Assembly (NCBI GenBank): GCA_018894105.1
Contig: CM032118.1
Coordinates: 32,220,690-32,284,689, forward strand
Source of the DNA: Jacaranda mimosifolia
Lineage: Eukaryota > Streptophyta > Magnoliopsida > Lamiales > Bignoniaceae
Direction of reading: 5' to 3'
DNA length: 64,000 nt
Below are positions 57,570 to 64,000 of the stretch, piece after piece; position 1 is the stretch's first letter, and every line of letters starts with the position of its first letter. Position numbers and translations under genes: made by a program. Below the pieces are notes generated by a model. The model made no database searches. It was not told where the DNA came from and saw nothing but the letters and a program-made list of their open reading frames with translations.

Positions 57570-57872
57570 CTAAAACTTCAGCTTACCTAACTTTATTCTC
57601 CGCAAGGTCGATAAAAATATGATGTTCGCAGAATTGCCATTGTCGACCAGGATCTTTCTAATATCAAAGTTTGCGATTTCTATAGACACCATCACGGGGC
57701 AGTCTAACATGCCATCGACTCCTTGATTTTCCACATGTGCAAAGTTTGCATTGGAGAAAAAGAATAGCTCTGCGCTGGTCAAGAGTTGATATATAGTCTC
57801 GATTGGAGAAGATTTGGTTGACTCCAATCTTCGCTGACTCTGATTTTTGGCTGATTTAGAATCATCCCCCAT
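57570..57872 (-). pseudogene. Tat-type aspartic protease
   Basis: The segment reads LDCPVMVSIEIANFDIRKIL, VDNGNSANIIFLSTLRRI and LGKLKF. The Tat protease motif D-N/T-G-S-S-A-N-I-L-F appears as DNGNSANIIF, retaining the catalytic Asp and Gly but with Asn for the first Ser. The domain start is broken. It lies between gag and RT; the 57873-57900 and 56961-57569 stretches are frame-shifted linkers. Confidence 0.8.
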
Positions 57873-57899
57873 CCCCTCCCCAGCGGGCCTCCTACTATG

Positions 57900-59419
57900 A
57901 TGTTAATCACTCATCTGATGGATGGGTGGGGATCATAGGCAGACTTATTTCTTTTATCTTCCTTTCTTAGTCTAACTGACATTTATCTACGAGGAGTCTG
58001 TTTGGTTTTGCTACTTTCTGTTGAGCACTCTCATTGATAAAAAATTTTAGGTGGCCTTGTCAAATCAGCCTCTCAATTTCATCATGGAGATTGAAATAAT
58101 CTTCAGTGTCGTGGCCCTTCTGCTATTGAAAATCGCAATATTTCTTAGACCTCTTCTTGGCCTTTATCTCGATCAATTTTTTGGGTTTTTTGAAGAGGTT
58201 GTTGTATTGAATGGAAAATAATACTTCCCTTCTTGCAGCATTAAGTGGAGTATAGACGTAGAATCGCTTGATGGGAGATTTATGACTATCTTTGAGCTCA
58301 TAGTCGTCTTTTTCTTTGAGCTTCTTGTTGTCGGCCTCAAGATTACCATACTTGAGCATATTCATGTCCTCTTGAGCCATGTACCTCTCAGTGAGGTCGA
58401 GCAACTTTTCTATTGACCTTGGCAACTCCCTAACCAAAGTGTTGGCGCACCCCTTGTGGCAAAAGCCCAAAAACAGTACATCGATCAGAAACTTAATCCG
58501 TGGGCTATCAATTTTGAAGACCTCGGCGTTGAATTAGGTAAAGAAATCTCAAAGGAATTCCCCCTCATTCAATTTAACAGTGTATGAATGGGTGTGGCGG
58601 AGCTTCACCTTTCTCCGACTGGCAAACTGGTGCAAAAACTTATCGCACAGCTGATTGTATGAATAGATCGATGTTGGCTCTAGCTTTACGAACCAATCGA
58701 GCGCGATCTCCTAAAATGTGGTCTAGCAAATTTGTATGTATGTACTCATTATGTCCATGCAACTACATCATGTGCTCAAACTGTAGCAAGTGCTCGTTTG
58801 GGTCCGAAGATCCATCATATTTGGGCAGTCCCGTGGGGACCTTGGCATCTACAATGATGCACTTATTGATAACATCCTGTATAAACGACGACTCTCGCTC
58901 TCGACGAGACCTCTTGGCTCCGTCATAATAGAGGTTCCTTTCAGTATTTCTCCTCGAGATCTCTTCAAGCCGCTTGTTCAATTGTTGCACTTGGTGGGAT
59001 ACTTCTTTCCATTTCTCTCGATCGGCCTGAGTGAGATTCCTATTCTGTTGCCTCTCGCGCTTGACCCTATCGTGCTGCAGGGCTCGAAGAGGTTGAACGC
59101 CATGGTCAATGGAGTCAGTAACTTCTTCATGAGGGTGTTGCTGAGCTTTCTCTTTTGGAAATCACTCGGGACTGTCTTCTTGTCTGGTAGGTGGTCGCTG
59201 AGCCTTTTGTTGACCTCTCTCTTCTCTAGAGGGCTGTTTTTTTGGCTGAGTAGGTTGGGGTGTAGCGCTCACTGCTGGGCCAGGCTGAGTGTTGTGTTGA
59301 TTGAGGGCAGCTGACAGTTGAGCAGAAATTTGAGTGGACATCTGCTCGCTTATGAGCTGTATAAGTTGAGGCATGGTCAAGGTGACCACTTGTTCTGGCT
59401 GGGCACTAGGTCCCGCCAC
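57900..59419 (-). pseudogene. Tat-type gag, broken into several frames
   Basis: The N-terminus (59162-59419) begins MAGPSAQPEQVVTLTMPQLI and is rich in Gln and Pro. The capsid part (58763-58990) has MQQLNKRLEEISRRN and GLPKYDGSSDPNEHLLQFEH, matching Y-D-G-x-S-D-P-x-x-H-L. The C-terminal part (58123-58470) has CANTLVRELPRSIEKLLDL, VYTPLNAARREVLFSI and KYCDFQ before a stop, then the sequence equivalent to K-G-H-D-T-E-D-x-F-x-L. At least three frame changes or stops occur. Known role: particle structure and RNA packaging. Confidence 0.85.
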
Positions 59420-59528
59420 ATTCGGTTCTTGCTGAAGTCAAGGAGGGAGAGTTAGCGATCTTCTGTTCTCCTCCCTCTCCAACGCGGCTCGCTTAGTGTT
59501 AACCATTTTCTTGATTGCGATCTCAACG

Positions 59529-59546
59529 TTCCCACAGACAACGCCA
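59529..59546 (-). promoter_or_regulatory. Primer binding site of Tat element
   Basis: The complement reads TGGCGTTGTCTGTGGGAA, differing from TGGCGCCGTCTGTGGGAA in two positions, two bases from the LTR start. Confidence 0.8.
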
Positions 59547-59548
59547 AA

Positions 59549-60334
59549 TGATGAGAGTGAAAACTATGTATGAGGTAATTGGTCTGGAATCCAATGAAAT
59601 CAACCAGAGTGTGGTCGAGAAGAATGCTTTTGATGTGTTGGGGTTGAGTCCTGCAATCAACAACAAATGTCAGGCCAGTCAATGGCACTCCAACGCTCAA
59701 GTTAGTATAGATCGACTAGAGAACTGAGCAGCAGAGTGAAGGCTTAAGGTGAATATGGCATACCTTGCGGAAGACAGTGGATATGGTATTTAGAGCCTCC
59801 TCAAGGTGGCTGGTAAGTCTAGGATGCCCTTATCAAGCATGAAGGGCTTTTGGCTTCACCTGAGGCCTTTAAGTCTTCTTCCAATTGTGTAATATTCCAG
59901 GTGGCGCAGCTTATGGCACAATGGTACACTGGTGACGCTCACCAGCTCGGCGTAGCTGAGAAAATGTAGTACTATAGTGGCATGTGCTATTAATGTGGGG
60001 GCACGCTGCTTGGTGGAGTATTCAATGAGACTGAGGGGCTGTCATCTTGGCTTGACCTCCCTGGTCGAGACGAGTACTTCTGCAAGATATCTCCTCATGC
60101 TCTAGTTGACAAGATACAAACTAGTCACGGTCAAATGAGGGCCTGCGTATCCTAGTTATGGTCGACCATAATCTCGTCCAGAAGGTGAACGCTGGTACTC
60201 GATGTGGTGGATAAGGTCCTAGAGGTTGAGTTTCGATTAATATGTTGGGCCTATCGGTAATTGGGCCTCTAGACATCATGGTGCTACCTTAGTCAAGTAT
60301 TGTTGAGTTGAGCCTGTCGGGCTACCCCATATCA
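59549..60334 (-). repeat. 5' LTR of Tat element
   Basis: 786 bp, starts TGATGAGAGTG and ends CCATATCA; partner of 49899-50668. Confidence 0.92.
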
Positions 60335-60339
60335 GGTGT
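60335..60339. other. Target site duplication, right (GGTGT)
   Basis: Exact partner of 49894-49898. Confidence 0.9.
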
Positions 60340-60475
60340 ATTATGGACATGTTTAATTTGAAATTGAATTAAATGATTTGACGTGTATTATACCATTTAC
60401 ATTACTAATTTCTATTAAATTTGAACATAAAAGTGTAATGATGTGCTTCAACTTTTTCTTTCAACGTAAATAAAT
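60340..60475. other. AT-rich spacer between Tat element and hAT-like copies
   Basis: About 135 bp with no recognisable coding or repeat feature. Confidence 0.4.
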
Positions 60476-60612
60476 CAAGGTTGTAAATAGATATTTGAAA
60501 ATTCATTTATCGTTCGCATTCATATCCGTTTATACAAAATTTAACTGCATCCATTTAAAGAGGATGTTATCCGTATTTGATTAGTAGATATCCGATTACA
60601 AATAGATATGGA
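60476..60612. mobile_element. Outer hAT-like copy, left part
   Basis: Contains GTAAATAGATATTTGAAAA and CATTTATCGTTCGCATTC, matching the complement of the terminal part of the inner copy (63781-63840). The inner element at 60613-63840 is inserted in it, and its continuation starts at 63841. The left boundary is approximate. Confidence 0.5.
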
Positions 60613-61490
60613 TAGGACTGTAAACAGATATTAAACGGTACGAATACATTGTATTCGTATCTATATCCCTTTAAGTTTTATAATATCTGTATCTGTATCT
60701 GACGGATATTTTTTAATAACATTTGAATTCATATCCACCGAATATTATCCGAATTCGGATATATCTGTAGCCGATTATAATTATTCAGATTATCTATTTA
60801 TAGATATCCAAATATCCATTTATAAATATTTGAATATCTGTTTACATATATTAGAATATCTTGAGTCCATTAACTTGTAATAAAATACATATTTTTTCTA
60901 ATAAATTTCATTAAAAAAATAAAATAAATAGCATAATAAAATCTGGAAAAAACAACAAATAAACCATAAAATTAGCATACTCCAAAGATCAAACAACACT
61001 TAAAAAGAAACGAAATACAAAGTTTACTTCAATATAAGAAAAGTCTTCATACAGTCCAACTAAATGAATATACTTGAACTTCTCATTTGTTTAACACTGC
61101 AAAACATAATAAACAAAATATTAGTAGTAAAGTTTAATAGATTATCTATTAAAGGAGGAAAAATAAAAAATCCACTTTACAAGAACTTATAATATACTTT
61201 ACAAATAATCTCATCTCAATAAATTAAAAAATGTAAAGAGAAAGTACATCAAAAGCAACCGTTGAAGCATATAATAATGTTTATCAATATAGAGTCAAAA
61301 AGCATAATCCGTATAATTATAACTTAAAGAATTGACTACATACTTCATAATTACAATTGATATAATTATAACTTTAACATTAAAATAGTTTACCTTTTAC
61401 AACGCCAAAAAATGCAATATTTCAAACCTGCACAATTAAATAAAACATCATTATTATTTATTAATAAAAAAATTTTTTAAAAAAAGGTTG

Positions 61491-61715
61491 GGATGGGAGG
61501 CCAGTTTCTGCTGGCCTCCCACCTTAGGAGATCAACAACAAACTATTGGTCTCTTTCGGTGGGACTGTGGGAGGCCAGCAAAAGTTGGGCTCACAAGGCC
61601 AGTTTTTGGTGGCCTCAGGTAGGAGCCAGCAAATCTGCTGGCTCCCCGGCTTTGGTGTCGTGGAGGCTAACAACGAGCATCTCGCTGGCCGTTTTGCCGG
61701 CGAGAATGGTACATA
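61491..61715. repeat. GC-rich multi-hairpin segment inside hAT-like element
   Basis: Two perfect 10-bp stems: GGGAGGCCAG (61495-61504) pairs with CTGGCCTCCC (61511-61520) across six bases, and GGAGCCAGCA (61622-61631) pairs with TGCTGGCTCC (61636-61645) across four. Between them lie further partial stems around GGCCAG and CTGGCC. The segment is far richer in G and C than its surroundings. The open frames over it are likely incidental; a captured host segment is possible. Confidence 0.75.
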
Positions 61716-62349
61716 CAGAAGGAAATAAAATTTAAAAAAAAAATGAAGAAAAAGGGAGAAGAAGAAGAGAAGAGAAGAGAAGAGTACCTAGGCTGGGTGG
61801 TTGGTTTTGATTGAAGGAGGGAGTGAAATTGAAATGTAAATGGGAGAGGTAGAGTTTAGTGATTTGGTCAGAATTTTGTAATATATATATATATATATAT
61901 ATTTTTTTTATATATTTTATTTTGATAATTTTTATTTAATTATAGTAGTTAATTTTTTTAATTTTAAAATTTTAAATTTTAAAATTTAATTATTCATTAA
62001 TTTGTTATATATGATTCTAATTCATATTTTGATACTTAATATTTTTGCATATTATATTTTAATATAATTTTAAAAAATTAGTTTTTGTGATGGTTATTGA
62101 ATATTGACATTTAGTTTTAGATATGTAGATATAATAATGTTAATCAATAAAAGTATTCTCTATTATTAATATTTTGGGGTTTAAAATTTATAAAGTTATG
62201 AGATTTTAGGAGTTAAAGTTAAAGTTTTATATTTATATAAATTTTATTAGTTTTCTAAATTGATAATAGTATGAATCTACAAAATAAAATTATGAAATGA
62301 TTTATTCATCTTATATTATATGCATATAGTTAGATATTGTAAAATATTT

Positions 62350-63130
62350 AAAAGCTGTTTGGGTGAGTTTATATGCTCCTTAAAATATTTTATAAAATGT
62401 CATTATTTCATAATTTTTTTAAGAAAATAACTTATAAAATTTCTAAAAGTAAAATGTTAGAAACTTACAAGTTATAAGCACTTTTTAAGAAAGTAAGAAG
62501 TTCTTAATTTATTTTTAAAATCTTAATAAGCTTCTTTAATTTTAATCATATTAATTATAAATTGGTTATTATTAATACCTTATAAGCTCAAAGATCTTAT
62601 TATCCAACACTTTGAAAACTTATTTTTTTAAAGAAAAATTCTATCATCTTATAAGTTCGAAAAATATATTATAAGATACAGGAGCTCCAAAAATGTCTTA
62701 TAAGATGTATGAACTTATAAGACTTTTTAAATAAGTTTAGCCAAACACCTTAAATTTATTTAAAAAGTCTTATAAGCCCCTGCATGTTATAAGATGTTTT
62801 TAGAGTTTATAAGTTGCTAGATCTTTTTTTTTAAAAAAATAAGTTCTTAAATTATTTAGATAAAATAAGATTTTGGAGCTTATAAAGTGTTATTAATGAT
62901 AATTTTATAATTAATATGCTTAGAATTAAAGGAGTTTGTTAATATCCTAAAAATAAATTAAGAATTCCTAACTTTTATAAAAGGAGTTTATAAATTCTTA
63001 ACATCTTATTTTATGAGCTTATAAGCTCCTTTTTAAAAAAATTTACAATTTTTTTTTTATATCTTATATGCTCTGAAATATCTTATAAGATGTTTTAAGA
63101 AGCTTATAACCTCACCAAAACATCCTCTTA
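62350..63130. repeat. Foldback (MITE-like) cluster
   Basis: GCTGTTTGGGTGAGTTTATA near 62352 is matched in inverse orientation by CTTATAACCTCACCAAAACA near 63103-63122, and another inverse partner AGTTTAGCCAAACACC occurs near 62737-62752. The region is dense with CTTATAAG palindromes. It could be one large foldback or two adjacent MITEs of about 400 bp. Boundaries are approximate. Confidence 0.5.
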
Positions 63131-63840
63131 ATGTCCCCTTAGCTAATTAATTTTTTTATTATTTTACTATTTTATTTTAGAATTAAAAAGTTAATTATTC
63201 TTGATTTAGTTAATTTTTTTCAATTATTGATTCACTTTATGATTAATTAATATTAATAAAATGACACCAATATAAATCAATTATAAAGTAAAGCAACAAT
63301 AATTTTATATTGATTAATTTTATCATTTATATACTGATATTTAAATTTTGTTGATTTAATATTGTTTAATTATCATCATTACCATCTAATTTTTTTATTA
63401 ATTTTTTAATTACTAGTTTATACATATATTTATTTATATATAGATTATGAAATTTCATATGAAAAATAAAAATAATTTATTATATATAATAATATTTTAT
63501 ATATTATAATTTTTTAAAATATTATTTATATATTAAAATACATAAAAATAGAATATATATTATATAATAATTTTTTAAATATTATTTATTGGATACGAAT
63601 AATGAATTTAATTAAATTACGGATAATCGAATATATAAATGGATATATCCAATGGATATGTATTCGAAGCGGATAATAAATGGATCAGATAGTCATTTAC
63701 CATATTCGTATTCGTTTATAGTTGGATGTCTACTAATCGGATACGAATATTATACGCTTTAAACAGATATGGATAATAGCCCTACAAATAGATTCAGATG
63801 CGAACGTAAATGGATTTTTGAATATCCATTTACAGCCCTA

Positions 63841-64000
63841 GATACGGATATGATAAATGCGTATTCGATCCGTTTAATATCCGCACCCAATATATATTTA
63901 TCAAATAATATATTATTTATATTTTTTAATAAAAATCTCATAATTCATATATGTACATATATAAATTATAATTGAAGAATTGGGAAGATTTTTTTTTTTT
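63841..64000. mobile_element. Outer hAT-like copy, right part, cut by window end
   Basis: GATACGGATATGATAAATGC and ATTCGATCCG continue the GGATAT-rich pattern of the outer copy interrupted by the inner element. It runs to the window edge. Confidence 0.45.

Larger units (their letters stand above)
49899..60334 (-). mobile_element. Full-length Tat-type Ty3/gypsy element with antisense gene
   Basis: A 10.4-kb minus-strand element bounded by GGTGT. From right to left: 5' LTR (59549-60334), PBS (59529-59546), gag (about 57900-59419), protease (57570-57872), RT (about 56273-56960), RNase H (about 55458-56100), integrase (about 54014-55250), tandem repeats (about 53560-53930), a three-exon reading frame on the opposite strand (51178-52987) with its own TATA box, and 3' LTR (49899-50668). 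All sense coding parts are broken. PBS, domain order and the extra antisense ORF fit the Tat lineage. Confidence 0.92.
60613..63840. mobile_element. hAT-like non-autonomous transposon, 3228 bp
   Basis: Begins TAGGACTGTAAACAG and ends CCATTTACAGCCCTA, so the termini are an inverted repeat TAGGRCTGTAAA. The flanks GATATGGA (60605-60612) and GATACGGA (63841-63848) form an 8-bp target duplication with one mismatch, the hAT pattern. Subterminal regions are full of GGATAT and ATATCC motifs in both orientations. No transposase reading frame is seen. The interior holds a GC-rich hairpin array (61491-61715) and foldback sequences (62350-63130). Confidence 0.75.

Noticed and set aside
58790..59314. 174-codon plus-strand frame opposite the Tat gag
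   Set aside because: It mirrors the gag coding sequence, has no splice or promoter context and no recognised domain, unlike the antisense unit at 51178-52987.
61493..61735. 80-codon plus-strand frame over the GC-rich hairpins
   Set aside because: It begins without context, and its sequence follows from the hairpin repeats; no family resemblance. The DNA structure is reported instead.

Overview
The window is nuclear DNA of a flowering plant. It is AT-rich and dominated by LTR retrotransposons in nested, decayed layers around one intact host gene. That gene is a 14-exon class IV sirtuin (SIRT6/SIRT7-like, plant SRT1 type) at 25417-34619 on the plus strand; its conceptual protein is 476 residues. 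The species cannot be named from the sequence. I see no rRNA, tRNA gene, CRISPR array or bacterial-type operon. Domain and family calls were made by eye against remembered family motifs, and no search was run. || Left flank (1-24883). The oldest layer is a LINE, visible as a zinc-binding RT segment (15470-16021) and an RNase H segment (24400-24883). It is split by two Ty3/gypsy elements. One is a Tat-type element on the minus strand (6800 to about 15440), itself invaded by a copia element (1-6799, truncated by the window edge, with a 2.1-kb LTR) and by a solo LTR of the same copia family (10732-12943). The other is a 6.3-kb gypsy element on the minus strand (16022-24216), whose right LTR holds a second copia-family solo LTR (22324-24206). 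Both solo LTRs have perfect 5-bp target duplications. || Centre (24884-35715). This holds the sirtuin gene with its promoter, introns and 3' flank. All 13 introns are GT-AG and the frame is unbroken. Intron 13 carries a TGGGG tandem run able to form a G-quadruplex. || Right flank (35716-64000). An LTR element without coding sequence (35716-48016) is invaded by a complete gag-only Tat-type element (37446-43267; two 341-bp LTRs, TSD ATGAG). A hAT-like element (45018-45820) and a PIF/Harbinger-like element (45837-47943) sit inside its right LTR. A full-length 10.4-kb Tat-type element follows on the minus strand (49899-60334, TSD GGTGT). Between its pol and 3' LTR it carries a gene-like unit on the opposite strand: a TATA box, three exons with two GT-AG introns, and a coiled-coil protein reading frame (51178-52987). 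The window ends in a self-nested hAT-like element (60613-63840, 8-bp TSD with one mismatch) that contains a GC-rich array of hairpins. || How the parts relate. Only the sirtuin looks functional. The retrotransposon proteins (gag, protease, reverse transcriptase, RNase H, integrase) formed replication machinery that is now broken by stops, frameshifts and lost catalytic residues. The most notable signal is the antisense spliced ORF in the Tat element at 49899-60334, together with a possible antisense counterpart in the gag-only element at 37446-43267.
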